This document shows, piece by piece, positions 9,623 to 18,800 of a stretch of DNA of 46,417 nucleotides. A program made the position numbers and the translations under genes. The stretch comes from Cyclobacteriaceae bacterium (GTDB taxonomy: Bacteria > Bacteroidota > Bacteroidia > Cytophagales > Cyclobacteriaceae), in contig CATQIH010000037.1 of NCBI GenBank assembly GCA_958296015.1, positions 1 to 46,417 on the forward strand, given 5' to 3'. Positions within the stretch are counted from its first letter, which is position 1. Every line of letters starts with the position of its first letter. The notes under the pieces are model-generated. The model worked only from the letters and a program-made list of their open reading frames with translations, was not told the origin of the DNA and ran no database searches.

Positions 9623-10660
9623 CTATACCGCTTCCTTTTGAAGCAAGGCCGGAATAGTTTTTAACAATATCTTAAAATCCACCCACACATCCCAATGAGT
9701 AGCATAGGTAACATCCAGTTCTTTGCGTTCCGTATCTGACATATCTTTTTTTCCTCTTTTGGTAACCTGCCACAGGCCAGTGATACCTGCGGGTGCCAGA
9801 AACCTCCGGGCACTTTTGTCGTCTGTCAGAATTTCAGCCTCATAAAGCGGTAGCGGACGGTTGCCAACAATTGACATATCTCCTTTTAGCACATTGATAA
9901 ACTGGGGAAGTTCATCGATGCTTGTTTTCCTCAGCAAGGCACCTATTCTTGTCACCCTCGGATCATTATTAATTTTGACAAAGGCCGACTGATCAGCACC
10001 GTACTGGTTGAGCACCATCAGTGTACTCAGTTCACGGTCGGCACCGTGTTTCATGGTCCGAAACTTATAAAAGTCAAAAACCTTGTAGCCTGAGCCAGCT
10101 CTCTTGGAGATATAAAAAACAGGTCCTGTAGATTCTAATTTGATGGCAATAGCAATCAGGATCACCAGAGGACTTACCAGCAAAAATATGATCAGGGAAA
10201 AGACAATATCAAATGCCCGTTTGAGCAAGGGCATCTCCAAACGAATACTTTCGTCAACAGGTTTGTATGTCTCGTCTGTCATCTTAAAAGTCATTTTCAA
10301 AAAGGCCACCCGATTTAGCAGTTTAGCAATATCTTCATTATAGCTATATATATCATGACAACCCACAGATGCCGCTTTTGCTTTTGTATATTCATTTATT
10401 TCTGAGGCTAAAGCAAAAAAAGGTATCTTACGTATCTTTGCGTAGAAAATTAGTTCCTGCACTTCTTGTTCCTTGTCTCCTCTAAGCACTTCCAACTCCC
10501 CCAGAATCATATCAGGATGTTCTTTAGGCGCAAGATGGGTTAATGTTTTAAGTTCTCCGAGCAAGCCGGAAACAGAATTAAAGATAATGATTTCGCTGTT
10601 ATGATCAATCAACCTTTTAAAAATAGAAAAATTATCAGTTCCTAAAATGAAAGTTTTCAT
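9623..10660 (-). CDS. Polyprenyl-phosphate sugar-1-phosphate transferase with N-terminal pseudo-receiver
   Basis: A 345-residue initiating enzyme for exopolysaccharide: it transfers a sugar-1-phosphate from a UDP-sugar to undecaprenyl phosphate. Residues 147-340 form the bacterial sugar transferase domain: KRAFDIVFS, a re-entrant membrane helix (155-175), GPVFYISKRAGSGYKVFDF, YKFRTM (198-203), the Asp-Glu pair in SIDELPQFINVLKGDMSIVG (D249/E250) and the GITGLWQV block. Residues 1-125 are not the multi-helix domain of WbaP-type enzymes but look like a response-regulator receiver. The phospho-acceptor position in HPDMILGELEV is Gly (G54), so it cannot be phosphorylated in the usual way. Its start overlaps the stop of the lone receiver gene by 4 nt (ATGA), which implies translational coupling. 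Confidence 0.9.
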   Translation of the reverse strand: MKTFILGTDNFSIFKRLIDHNSEIIIFNSVSGLLGELKTLTHLAPKEHPDMILGELEVLRGDKEQEVQELIFYAKIRKIPFFALASEINEYTKAKAASVGCHDIYSYNEDIAKLLNRVAFLKMTFKMTDETYKPVDESIRLEMPLLKRAFDIVFSLIIFLLVSPLVILIAIAIKLESTGPVFYISKRAGSGYKVFDFYKFRTMKHGADRELSTLMVLNQYGADQSAFVKINNDPRVTRIGALLRKTSIDELPQFINVLKGDMSIVGNRPLPLYEAEILTDDKSARRFLAPAGITGLWQVTKRGKKDMSDTERKELDVTYATHWDVWVDFKILLKTIPALLQKEAV

Positions 10661-11058
10661 TTAACCTCAGCGTTTGATAGAATTAAAGGGGTAGCATGAA
10701 GTAAGCTATCTACCTGACTTAGTAGTACATTCGGATTGAAAGGTTTCGTCATAAAACCATTTGCGCCCTCTTTATAAAAATTCTCTCTGGTATCTCCTTC
10801 ATCCGATCCGGTGAGTATGACGGTTGGAATATCCTGAAAAAAGCCACTGCTGCGAATCAGTTTTAAAAATTCATACCCTCCCAGTTCCGGCATGTTTACA
10901 TCTACAATGATCAGGCTTGGAAAGTTGCCTTTCTCCAGCCAGAGCATTGCCTGCAGGCCATTTGCTTTTGCCGTAACGGTATAATGCCTGCCTAGATAAA
11001 ACTGAAGCAGAGATCTGATTCCCAAATCATCATCTATAATCAGTATATGTTTTTTCAT
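10657..11058 (-). CDS. Single-domain response regulator (receiver only)
   Basis: A 133-residue CheY-like receiver with no output domain. It keeps all key residues: acidic pocket IIDDD (about 8-11), phospho-acceptor D53 in IIVDVNMPELGG, switch Thr83 in VILTGSDE and Lys105 in GFMTKPF. It would signal by protein-protein contact. It is the first gene of the exopolysaccharide operon and overlaps the sugar transferase gene by 4 nt. That transferase carries a degenerate receiver at its N-terminus, so a receiver-receiver contact controlling the initiating step is a natural hypothesis. The cognate kinase is unknown; the PAS kinase at 3985-5082 is a candidate. Confidence 0.92.
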   Translation of the reverse strand: MKKHILIIDDDLGIRSLLQFYLGRHYTVTAKANGLQAMLWLEKGNFPSLIIVDVNMPELGGYEFLKLIRSSGFFQDIPTVILTGSDEGDTRENFYKEGANGFMTKPFNPNVLLSQVDSLLHATPLILSNAEVK

Positions 11059-11295
11059 CTATAGATTGAAATTAAAAATTTATGTAAAAGCCTACAAGCC
11101 ATTCAAATATGTAATAGTATGTAAAACTTAGCCTGATTTTGTTAAAAAATAAACATGAACTTACTTAAAAGATATTTAATTTATATTTTCACTAAATACC
11201 ATGCAATAATAATTGATATAGCTTAAAATTACAATTTTTTTACGTTTTATTTATAAAAAATTACATAAACAGAAGTTCTGATGAGAAATTTATGT

Positions 11296-11384
11296 GATTC
11301 CGTGTATACTACGGTACATTTCCGGTTTGTGGGACCGGGCCACAGCCCACTTTCGGGCAAATGTACCGTAGTATAGATTCCGTG
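11296..11384. mobile_element. 71-bp MITE-like palindromic element with 9-bp target duplication
   Basis: The element spans 11305-11375. Its first 17 bases (TATACTACGGTACATTT) are the exact reverse complement of its last 17. The inner part is imperfectly complementary around a GTGGG/CCCAC pair, so one strand can fold over nearly its whole length. GATTCCGTG occurs immediately outside both ends (11296-11304 and 11376-11384), as expected for a 9-bp target-site duplication made by a DDE-type transposase. It encodes nothing and would need a transposase in trans. Confidence 0.75.
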
Positions 11385-11533
11385 ATGATATGGCGACAAA
11401 AGCACCATTGTAAGGAATCTTATCTTCCTACCAGGTTCTATCTTGTATAGGAGAAGCAGGAAGACTATATGCATCAACAGCAGGCCACCCTGACCATTTG
11501 CTAAGTTGGTTTTTTAAAACATGCATTAATACC

Positions 11534-11541
11534 TAAGTTTG
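11534..11541 (+). promoter_or_regulatory. Candidate -7 element for the CCA-type nucleotidyltransferase
   Basis: TAAGTTTG fits TAnnTTTG exactly and lies 42 nt before the ATG at 11584. A TTGG at 11506-11509 is somewhat too far upstream to be an ideal -33. Confidence 0.45.
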
Positions 11542-11583
11542 CTCTTTATTCTTTTGTAAAAATCCGGAAATCAAGATCCGTCC

Positions 11584-13023
11584 ATGAACAATATTATTCA
11601 ACATATAAAAAGCCCTGTATTTGAGATGATCAGCAAAGCCAGTCAGCAACTTGGCACCGATGCCTACGTGATCGGTGGCTTTGTGCGTGACATGATGCTC
11701 AACAGACCTTCAAAAGATATTGATATTGTATGTGTGGGAGATGGTATTGCTCTGGCACAACAGACGGCCCAGCTTATCCATGAAAAAACTGATGTCAGAA
11801 CGCAGGTAACAGTGTTTAAGAACTTTGGAACGGCTATGATCAGGTATCAGACATGGGAAATTGAATTTGTGGGTGCCAGAAAGGAGTCGTACAGGTCTTC
11901 TTCCAGAAAACCGGAGGTTGTGCCAGGTACGCTAACAGACGACCAGAACAGAAGAGACTTCACCATCAATGCCCTGGCAATCAGCCTAAACAAAGATGAT
12001 TACGGAGCACTCATTGATCCGTTTGACGGTGTAAATGCCATAAAGAGAAAGAAAATAGTGACGCCACTTGATCCAAACATTACTTTTTCTGATGATCCGC
12101 TAAGAATGATGCGCGGTATTCGCTTTGCCTCGCAGCTGATGTTTGATATTGCGCCGGACACCTTCGACGCAATTACTACGAATGTTGACAGAATAGAGAT
12201 TGTATCGCAGGAAAGAATCATCGATGAACTGAACAAGATCATCCTTTCGCCACAGCCTTCCTACGGGTTTAAGCTGCTTTTTCATTCGAAGCTGTTGCAT
12301 AAGATATTTCCTGAAATGATTGAGCTATATGGTGTAGATACTATTGATGGCAAAACCCATAAAGACAATTTTTACCATACTTTGCAGGTACTCGATAATG
12401 TGGCGAAAGTCTCTGATGACCTTTGGCTTAGGTGGGCGGCAATTTTGCATGATATTGCCAAACCAAAAACAAAAAGGTTTGACCCCTCCGCCGGGTGGAC
12501 GTTTCATGGGCACGAAGAAAAAGGAGCACGAATGGTTCCTGCTATTTTTCGGAAGCTCAAGCTTCCGCTCGACCACAAGATGAAGTTTGTACAAAAGCTG
12601 GTCAGGTTGCACTTGCGCCCCATTGCACTGGTGCAAGATGTAGTGACCGATGCTGCCATCCGGCGGTTGCTCTACGAGAGCGGTGATGATATCGATGCTT
12701 TGATGATGCTTTGCAGGGCTGACATTACTTCCAGAAATCATCAGAAAGTAGCCAAGTATTTGCGGAACTTTGACAAGGTTGAAGAGAAAATGGCCGAAGT
12801 AGAAGCAAAAGACAGACTGCGTAACTTTCAGCCTGCCATTAGCGGCGAAGATATTATGCAGGTATTTGGCCTGAAACCTTCAAAAGTGGTTGGTGATATT
12901 AAAAATGACATACGCGAAGCAATTCTGGAAGGAAAGATACGCAATACCAGAGAGGAGAGCTACCTGTATCTGCTGGCTATCGGCGAGGAGAAAGGGCTTA
13001 CTGTTCAGGCAGCGCTGGGTTGA
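11584..13023 (+). CDS. cca: CCA-adding tRNA nucleotidyltransferase / poly(A) polymerase family protein with HD domain
   Basis: A 479-residue class II nucleotidyltransferase, most likely the enzyme that adds or repairs the 3' CCA of tRNAs. The head domain has YVIGGFVRDMMLNRP and the catalytic DID of SKDIDIVCVG (about 28-52). RRDFTINALA (about 121) and DPLRMMRGIRFASQL (about 173-187) are the template-recognition and neck motifs of this family. A C-terminal HD phosphohydrolase-like domain follows, with LHDIAKPKTK (H289/D290) and later LVRLHLRP. The family also includes poly(A) polymerases; being the only such gene here, CCA activity is the more likely. It stands alone and converges on the AsmA-like gene with only 3 nt between stops. 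Confidence 0.88.
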   Translation: MNNIIQHIKSPVFEMISKASQQLGTDAYVIGGFVRDMMLNRPSKDIDIVCVGDGIALAQQTAQLIHEKTDVRTQVTVFKNFGTAMIRYQTWEIEFVGARKESYRSSSRKPEVVPGTLTDDQNRRDFTINALAISLNKDDYGALIDPFDGVNAIKRKKIVTPLDPNITFSDDPLRMMRGIRFASQLMFDIAPDTFDAITTNVDRIEIVSQERIIDELNKIILSPQPSYGFKLLFHSKLLHKIFPEMIELYGVDTIDGKTHKDNFYHTLQVLDNVAKVSDDLWLRWAAILHDIAKPKTKRFDPSAGWTFHGHEEKGARMVPAIFRKLKLPLDHKMKFVQKLVRLHLRPIALVQDVVTDAAIRRLLYESGDDIDALMMLCRADITSRNHQKVAKYLRNFDKVEEKMAEVEAKDRLRNFQPAISGEDIMQVFGLKPSKVVGDIKNDIREAILEGKIRNTREESYLYLLAIGEEKGLTVQAALG

Positions 13024-13026
13024 TGC

Positions 13027-16000
13027 CTATTCTTTCTGGCCGAAGGGATGTTTTGTTTTATCTGCCTTTTTTACCAATCCTACGCTGGATTTGATGCCAC
13101 TGAGCAGGCTTTTCCATACATAGTTGGATATTCCACGGGTGGCATCCCGTTCGTAGGAGATCTTTCCGATCCGAAAAGCTTTGTTGGTAGGATTATCGGC
13201 TCTGATCACAAAAGTGTTGGCCAGAAAGGACCCCACTTTCTCATCCAGTCCAAAGGTTCGCCTACGCTTATCGATCAGCCTTACGTGTAAATCAGAATAA
13301 TAACAGTTCATGATGCCGGAAGTGGTGTACTGGTTTCCTATAAACTGGAAGTTCATCTGCTGCAACCATCCCGAGTTGACATGCAGCGAAGAAACCGGTT
13401 CAAGCATTGCGTTGAATTGCGTCAAATCCAGTTGACCCATCTTTCCGGAAGCAGAAAAGATGCCTTCCGGGCTGTTTAGGTAAAAATGCAGACTCATGCT
13501 TACTGGCGATTTTCCCAGCAAATAAGCATTGGCATCTATGGTCATCAGACCGTTTTGGTGGTAAGAAGCCGTATCGTTAGACATGCCTCTGATGGTAGCA
13601 TTAAACTGTTGGGCAGTGATTTTTCCTGATTCCCTAATATCAGGCATCTGTTCTTCGTAGCTGATCAAACCATCGACGAGTTGAATAGTATCGATGATAA
13701 AAGGAAACTTCACCTGCTTGAGTAAGTCCTGAGGCATTGGCTTTCTTGTCGGATTGTCAGCTTCCAGACTTTTATCCTTATACAGATCAATCGACGGATT
13801 TAGCAGTGTGGCTTTACCGATTTTCAGCAACTTTTGATGCAACAAAGCATCGAGGTTCATATCATCAAATACCATCTCGGGAATATGAATATCTGCCCAT
13901 GTCTTCTGGTAAGGATGATGAAGCTTCAACTGCTTCCTGTCATATTTTGGCTGGTAATGCAACCCGGCCACCTTCAATTGCCTGTTTTTAGTACTCAGCC
14001 GCACGTTTTCTGCTTCCATACGCGTCAGGTTGTTTTCCTGGTAGTATTGGTCTATTTCCAGGGTGAGGTTATCGGCAAAAAGCAGATTTCTGCTGATGTT
14101 GACTGAAGCCAGGGCTGCATCATTGCGCTCGCTGAGTAGTTCGGAATTTACTACCACATCATCTGCCCGGGCATGGATGTTTTTCAGTGTGATGGTATCG
14201 CTGCCACGATACGCAGTGAGAGTGCCATTGCTGGCGGATACCTGATGTATGTGCAGATTGCTGATCAATGCTGGCATACGGATAGTCACTGGTTTTTTAG
14301 GAAGCGCAACAGAAGGTGGCACATGATCAAGGGTAAGTACTACTTCGGGATGAACAAAGGTAAGCTGATCCGCCGTAATTTTGCCTGCTAACAATTGCTG
14401 ATAATCTATAGCATCTATTACGGCGGCAGTAGTAAGTTGCAACTTACCGTAAGAATTTTCTCCCTGTATCAATTGCAGGGTACCTATTTTGATCTGGCGA
14501 TCATTGGATGACACAGTTGCCCGGTCAATCTGCAATCTTGCTGTACTGTCTATACGCTGAAAACCATGCGTCACATGCACATAAAAGCTTACCTCTTTGG
14601 CATAGCCTGGCTTTTCAACCAACCGGGAAGATTTGTTGATCACAATTTCATTTGCCTGCACCTCGATGGTATCTGCCCTCAGGTAGCCGAGGGTATCTGT
14701 ATTGTAAGTCATGAGGCTAAAACTTCCCTGCTGCACGTTCGTACGATGGATAGTAAGTTCATCGGCTATACCTTCCAGATAAGGATAGAGGTCGGGTTGA
14801 CCTATCTTTGGCTTTTCAGGTGCTTCACCCGGATTTGATGTAGTGTCCAGTTGCTTTTTCAGCGTAAGAGCAGGTGCCTGTATGGTCAACTGGTTTAATT
14901 CTAACTTGTTGTGTTTCAAATAACCATACAGATCATCAAACGCAATGTCAACTTTGCGGATAGCCGCCTGATAATATATTTGCTTACGGGTATTGGTGGA
15001 GCGAATTGAAAGCTTATTGAGGTGAACGTGGTGATCAGATGAAAAGTCGGCGGATTTACCCAGCAACACAACAGGCCCATCTGAGGTTGCTGTCACAATC
15101 TGCATCTCGAAGTCCTTTGCCAGTATATTCACATCTTTTGCATAAAAAGGCTTCGCAGATGAAATCCTAGTGGAAGCGTCTATATAAAAGTTGTCAACAG
15201 AAAGATCGACAGATGGTAAATGCAGAAAGTTATAATAATCAGCCGCATGTTTGTTCTTTTTTACGGTGAGGTTGGCCCCTCGAATGGCAAGTCTTTGCAG
15301 AGAAACAGCATTGAGGTACGGTGCAATCCACTGGTAAAGGTTTGTCACGGAAAGATCCAGCCCACGCTGTGAGGCTTTTGAAGCTGCCTGCTGACGGTCG
15401 TCAATAGCAATCACTATTTCAGGATCAGCTATCTGTAAATAGTGAACGTCTCCGTATTGGTCTTTGTAAAACCGATCAAAGTCGATGCCGCTCACTTTGG
15501 CGTAAGGTATTGTAATACTGCTAAGCCGGGTGCGGGAGGCAACCGTGGTTGTACTATCCGGCCAAACCCGAAGCTGACGTACATACCCTTCTGCTTGATC
15601 TGTTGAAAAAAAAGCTTCGTCAAAACGCACAGTGCCACCCGAAGTAGGGCCATCATCATCGGGCAGGTAGAGTATACCCCGCTGCACACGCAGGTTAAAG
15701 CTTTTGGCATATACAGCCACGGTATGATCTCCTTGGGACTGCTGCGGCTGAGCCTTATACTCTTTGTTACCTATCCCTACCTGCTGAAAGTCTGCCTGTA
15801 CTGATTTGAGCGCACCTACCTGCTTTAGTGCTGACCCTGAGCGCGCCGGTCTGTAAAAATAACACTGTCCATCGCCAATGTGGATGGCATTGGCATGCAA
15901 ACCGTAAAACAACGCCGTAGACCGACCGGGTGCTATCACCGGATGCAAATCCAGGCGGGCATGACTCCAGTCGTAGAGTATCTCTTTGAGCGATTTATGC

Positions 16001-17607
16001 AATGCTGTATCGCCACCAGGCAGCCGGGCTGCCAGCTCACCAAAAGGTTGTCCCGAAAAATTGGCAATCCTGACCCGAGGTGCTGCCACCAGCAGGCTAT
16101 CAACCATTACTTCTTTACGCATAGCCAATGCCTCAAGATCCAAAGAGCGGAATGCTACCCGGTTGATGGCTATATCGAAGCCCAGGGCTACAGGCATGGG
16201 CGATACAGACAGAAATTTGGATAGTGAACCATTGGTTGGTTTTACCTGCACAGTGTCAAACGCAATATGGCAGTAACGGCTGGCCGCGTCTGTTGCAACA
16301 GTCACGGATTTGCTTACCACATAATGTAGTTTATCAGGCGTATTCATCCTGACATCTGCGGCACTTAGTGCTATATGCTTTGCCGGAAATATATAATTTG
16401 TATCGCTTTGTGAGGAAGGAGGTTTCAGCACAAAATCTTCGAAACCGAGGTTAAGTTTGTTTGCTGAAAGCAATACTTGCTGCTGGCTGATATCGTGTAC
16501 CTGTAGATTTCCCTGTTGCAGCTTGAAATTGCGTATAGCAACCAGCCGTAGATAAGGCTGTATATGGCTGTAGAGAGAATCGGCACTTAATTTTCTCAGC
16601 CCCGGGCCAGAAATATGGTCTGTGTGTTTTCTATCAAAGTGACCATACACCTGCATGGCAGGTTGCTGCATCAAGACGTTGTTTAGCTGTAGTGTTTTGC
16701 CAGCCATAAGTTGTGCAGGAGAAAAATGTGTAAGCTCCACGTGAGGAATGTGGCAGGAGAAATACTGATCTGCAGTTGACGCTGGTTTATTTATATTTTC
16801 CGGTACGAGCACCATGTCTTTCAATAGCATCTTTTTGTCTGTATTGCTATAGCTCACCGAACCAATACCCAGGCGATAGCTGCTGTCTGGCAAAACAGCC
16901 CGGTAGTTTCTCAGATGCATCCTAATCTGTGCAATATGCGGATCAGTAGTCTTGCTGAAAGCAGCGGTATCCAGATGCAAGTTCAGCATCTCCAGCGACA
17001 ATTCTTCTACCACTTGCTGAGGTGCTACAACGGTATCATTTACTAAAAAAGGGCGATCGGCAAAAGTATATGCCAGGTGTGCACGCTCAATGGTGAGCCT
17101 TCCGCAATGAATGCTGCTAAGCCGATCGTTGAAAAACTGGTCAGCCATACGCTTAAAGTCATTGAATTGGTCAACTTCCTGCTGGCCCTCGCCGGAAGTG
17201 CTGCTCTGCTGAAATTTAATGGAAGGCTGCAACAAGCGTATGCTTCTTACATTGATCTCTCTGTGCCGGTACAACTTCCAGAAGCTGATGCCTTTGAGTG
17301 TAATTTTGGGAACAGTGATTTTAACATGACTCACAGCCACCTCGTTTTCCAAAGGATACGCTGCCTGGTATGCCACCTGGCTAAAGGATACGTTTCCGCT
17401 TAGCAGATTGATGCTGAGCGTTTCAAAATCAAGAGAGGGTAGATGCTTTGCCTCAGGATAAGCAAGATAGATGTATTGGCTAAACCCCACCAGCAGAGAT
17501 TTTCTTAATATCCTATCTCCAAAAAAATAGAAGACAAACTGCAAGCCGAGCACAGTGGCTATCAAAAAGGCTATAATGCCGGGTAACCACTTACGTAAGA
17601 TGTTCAT
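13027..17607 (-). CDS. Very large AsmA-like membrane-anchored protein
   Basis: A 1526-residue protein with an uncleaved N-terminal membrane anchor (about 9-30) and then only repeating beta-rich sequence, which would lie in the periplasm. The pattern resembles the AsmA/TamB/DUF748 group: 'LDFETLSINLLSGNVSF' near the start, many repeats of the type 'hypothetical layer plus LTIQAPALTL', and a C-terminal AsmA-like block (GMLTIDANAYLLG-type strands, SFLANTFVIRADNP). These families are thought to form long grooves that move phospholipids between the membranes or to aid outer-membrane assembly. The assignment is by overall pattern, not by a unique motif. It follows the FtsE-like gene by 75 nt and probably belongs to the same transcript. 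Confidence 0.7.
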   Translation of the reverse strand: MNILRKWLPGIIAFLIATVLGLQFVFYFFGDRILRKSLLVGFSQYIYLAYPEAKHLPSLDFETLSINLLSGNVSFSQVAYQAAYPLENEVAVSHVKITVPKITLKGISFWKLYRHREINVRSIRLLQPSIKFQQSSTSGEGQQEVDQFNDFKRMADQFFNDRLSSIHCGRLTIERAHLAYTFADRPFLVNDTVVAPQQVVEELSLEMLNLHLDTAAFSKTTDPHIAQIRMHLRNYRAVLPDSSYRLGIGSVSYSNTDKKMLLKDMVLVPENINKPASTADQYFSCHIPHVELTHFSPAQLMAGKTLQLNNVLMQQPAMQVYGHFDRKHTDHISGPGLRKLSADSLYSHIQPYLRLVAIRNFKLQQGNLQVHDISQQQVLLSANKLNLGFEDFVLKPPSSQSDTNYIFPAKHIALSAADVRMNTPDKLHYVVSKSVTVATDAASRYCHIAFDTVQVKPTNGSLSKFLSVSPMPVALGFDIAINRVAFRSLDLEALAMRKEVMVDSLLVAAPRVRIANFSGQPFGELAARLPGGDTALHKSLKEILYDWSHARLDLHPVIAPGRSTALFYGLHANAIHIGDGQCYFYRPARSGSALKQVGALKSVQADFQQVGIGNKEYKAQPQQSQGDHTVAVYAKSFNLRVQRGILYLPDDDGPTSGGTVRFDEAFFSTDQAEGYVRQLRVWPDSTTTVASRTRLSSITIPYAKVSGIDFDRFYKDQYGDVHYLQIADPEIVIAIDDRQQAASKASQRGLDLSVTNLYQWIAPYLNAVSLQRLAIRGANLTVKKNKHAADYYNFLHLPSVDLSVDNFYIDASTRISSAKPFYAKDVNILAKDFEMQIVTATSDGPVVLLGKSADFSSDHHVHLNKLSIRSTNTRKQIYYQAAIRKVDIAFDDLYGYLKHNKLELNQLTIQAPALTLKKQLDTTSNPGEAPEKPKIGQPDLYPYLEGIADELTIHRTNVQQGSFSLMTYNTDTLGYLRADTIEVQANEIVINKSSRLVEKPGYAKEVSFYVHVTHGFQRIDSTARLQIDRATVSSNDRQIKIGTLQLIQGENSYGKLQLTTAAVIDAIDYQQLLAGKITADQLTFVHPEVVLTLDHVPPSVALPKKPVTIRMPALISNLHIHQVSASNGTLTAYRGSDTITLKNIHARADDVVVNSELLSERNDAALASVNISRNLLFADNLTLEIDQYYQENNLTRMEAENVRLSTKNRQLKVAGLHYQPKYDRKQLKLHHPYQKTWADIHIPEMVFDDMNLDALLHQKLLKIGKATLLNPSIDLYKDKSLEADNPTRKPMPQDLLKQVKFPFIIDTIQLVDGLISYEEQMPDIRESGKITAQQFNATIRGMSNDTASYHQNGLMTIDANAYLLGKSPVSMSLHFYLNSPEGIFSASGKMGQLDLTQFNAMLEPVSSLHVNSGWLQQMNFQFIGNQYTTSGIMNCYYSDLHVRLIDKRRRTFGLDEKVGSFLANTFVIRADNPTNKAFRIGKISYERDATRGISNYVWKSLLSGIKSSVGLVKKADKTKHPFGQKE

Positions 17608-17682
17608 GCGTGCTGTAGTTCTGGGCAGAAAAAATACGCAATTATGTGCTTATCCTGGCATCAATGTAAGTTTTTTTGCTGA

Positions 17683-18408
17683 TCAGTAATAACCACCAAG
17701 CTCTATCTGCTGCAAGTTAGAATCCAGCAGATGGTTACCCTCACATTTGAGCACCCTGGCCGGGTAAGCTTTGATAAACTGGTAGTTGTGGGTAGCCATC
17801 AGTATGGTTGTGCCACTCTTGTTGATCTCTTTGAATAGCTGCAAAATTCCGTCAGATACCAGCGGGTCCAGGTTTCCAGTGGGTTCATCGGCTACCAGCA
17901 GCATAGGATCGTTGATCAATGCCCTGGCAATGGCTACGCGTTGCTGCTCTCCACCCGACAACTGATGAGGCATTTTGTTGCCAGAAGTGCCCAACCCTAC
18001 GCGCATAAGCACTTCTGCCAGTTTGTGCTTCATTTTGGTGCGGTCTTTCCAGCCGGTAGCACGCATGACAAAGAACAGGTTTTCGTCGACAGAGCGGTCG
18101 GCAAAAAGCTGGAAGTCCTGGAAGATGATACCCAACCTGCGGCGAAGAAAAGGTATATCGCCAGTTTTGATGATTTTAATGTTGTATCCGGCAATATCTA
18201 TATCGCCCAGGCGGAGCGGCAGATCTACGTACATGGTTCTGAGCAGAGAGCTTTTGCCACTGCCTGTGCGGCCTACCAGATAGACAAATTCTCCTCTGGC
18301 AATGTTAAAGTTCACATCTTCCAGCACCACGTTATGTTCCTGAAAGATACACGCATTGACAACAGACACGACCGGTTTGTCCGAGAAAAAAGGATTTGAA
18401 TGTTCCAT
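17683..18408 (-). CDS. ftsE: FtsE-like ABC ATPase
   Basis: A 241-residue ATP-binding subunit of the FtsEX type, which in other bacteria couples cytosolic ATP hydrolysis to activation of cell-wall hydrolases at the division site. Walker A is GRTGSGKSS (46-54), the Q-loop IFQDFQLFADRSVDENL, the signature LSGGEQQRVAIARAL, Walker B LLVADEPTGNLD and the H-loop ATHNYQF. The spacing and the TGNLDP text match FtsE/LolD-type ATPases. A separate ftsX gene is not next to it, which is common in this phylum. It starts 2 nt after the 67-aa gene, so translational coupling is likely. LolD is the main alternative. Confidence 0.85.
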   Translation of the reverse strand: MEHSNPFFSDKPVVSVVNACIFQEHNVVLEDVNFNIARGEFVYLVGRTGSGKSSLLRTMYVDLPLRLGDIDIAGYNIKIIKTGDIPFLRRRLGIIFQDFQLFADRSVDENLFFVMRATGWKDRTKMKHKLAEVLMRVGLGTSGNKMPHQLSGGEQQRVAIARALINDPMLLVADEPTGNLDPLVSDGILQLFKEINKSGTTILMATHNYQFIKAYPARVLKCEGNHLLDSNLQQIELGGYY

Positions 18409-18410
18409 AA

Positions 18411-18614
18411 CTAGATTTCCAGTTTGCGGAGTTTACCATAAGGCAGCTCACTGATTACCTGCTGCAAAGCATTTTCTTTGCCCTCCAGCCCATACTTATC
18501 CAGCTTTTTCAAGGCTCTATCAGCTCTGAAATAAGCAATGAGCACAAAATTATCATCACGAAGCTGTATATAGTCAGGAATTTTGGCTTTGCCTTTTACT
18601 TTGATGATATACAT
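18411..18614 (-). CDS. Small conserved-looking protein upstream of ftsE
   Basis: A 67-residue protein (starts MYIIKVKGKAKIPDYIQLRDD, ends LRKLEI) that I cannot assign to a named family. It has a compact mix of strands and helices, many Lys and Asp residues, no signal peptide and no membrane segment, so it is probably a cytosolic alpha/beta protein. Its stop is 2 nt before the ftsE start, a spacing that implies co-translation and therefore a real gene. Confidence 0.7.
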   Translation of the reverse strand: MYIIKVKGKAKIPDYIQLRDDNFVLIAYFRADRALKKLDKYGLEGKENALQQVISELPYGKLRKLEI

Positions 18615-18705
18615 ACGAACAACAGCAGACTTAATGGTATGAGCGTTATTTATTCTGAAAACGCCTGTAAGCTATTAATTATTTGAGGGAAAAACGAAGG
18701 AGAAA

Positions 18706-18796
18706 GGAAAAAGACAGGTATCGCACCGCTACGACCACTTACCCTTGCTCCATTCCTGGCCTGGGGGAGTTCAGCAGGAGCTGGTCGTACCCGTCT
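18706..18796 (-). ncRNA. ffs: Signal recognition particle RNA (4.5S-like, bacterial small type)
   Basis: On the minus strand this RNA has the SRP domain IV core: CAGGCCAGGAATGGAGCA, that is, a GGAA tetraloop closed by CCA/TGG with the flanking AGCA internal-loop strand (within 18741-18763). The arms pair well: TACGACCA with TGGTCGTA, and the predicted 5' end AGACGGGTA with TACCTGTCT at the 3' end, followed directly by a run of Ts that would act as terminator. It binds Ffh and targets nascent membrane proteins to the membrane. The ends are estimated from the promoter and the terminal pairing. Confidence 0.87.
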
Positions 18797-18800
18797 GGTG

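Larger units (their letters stand above)
11059..11583. other. Divergent intergenic region carrying a small mobile-element-like palindrome
   Basis: This 525-nt spacer separates the polysaccharide operon from the CCA-type gene. It contains the 71-bp element at 11305-11375 with flanking 9-bp repeats and a -7 match at 11534-11541. No gene is supported; the one short minus-strand frame runs straight through the palindrome and resembles nothing. Confidence 0.6.

Noticed and set aside
11247-11477. 76-codon minus-strand frame
   Set aside because: Reads through the inserted palindrome; not conserved-looking.
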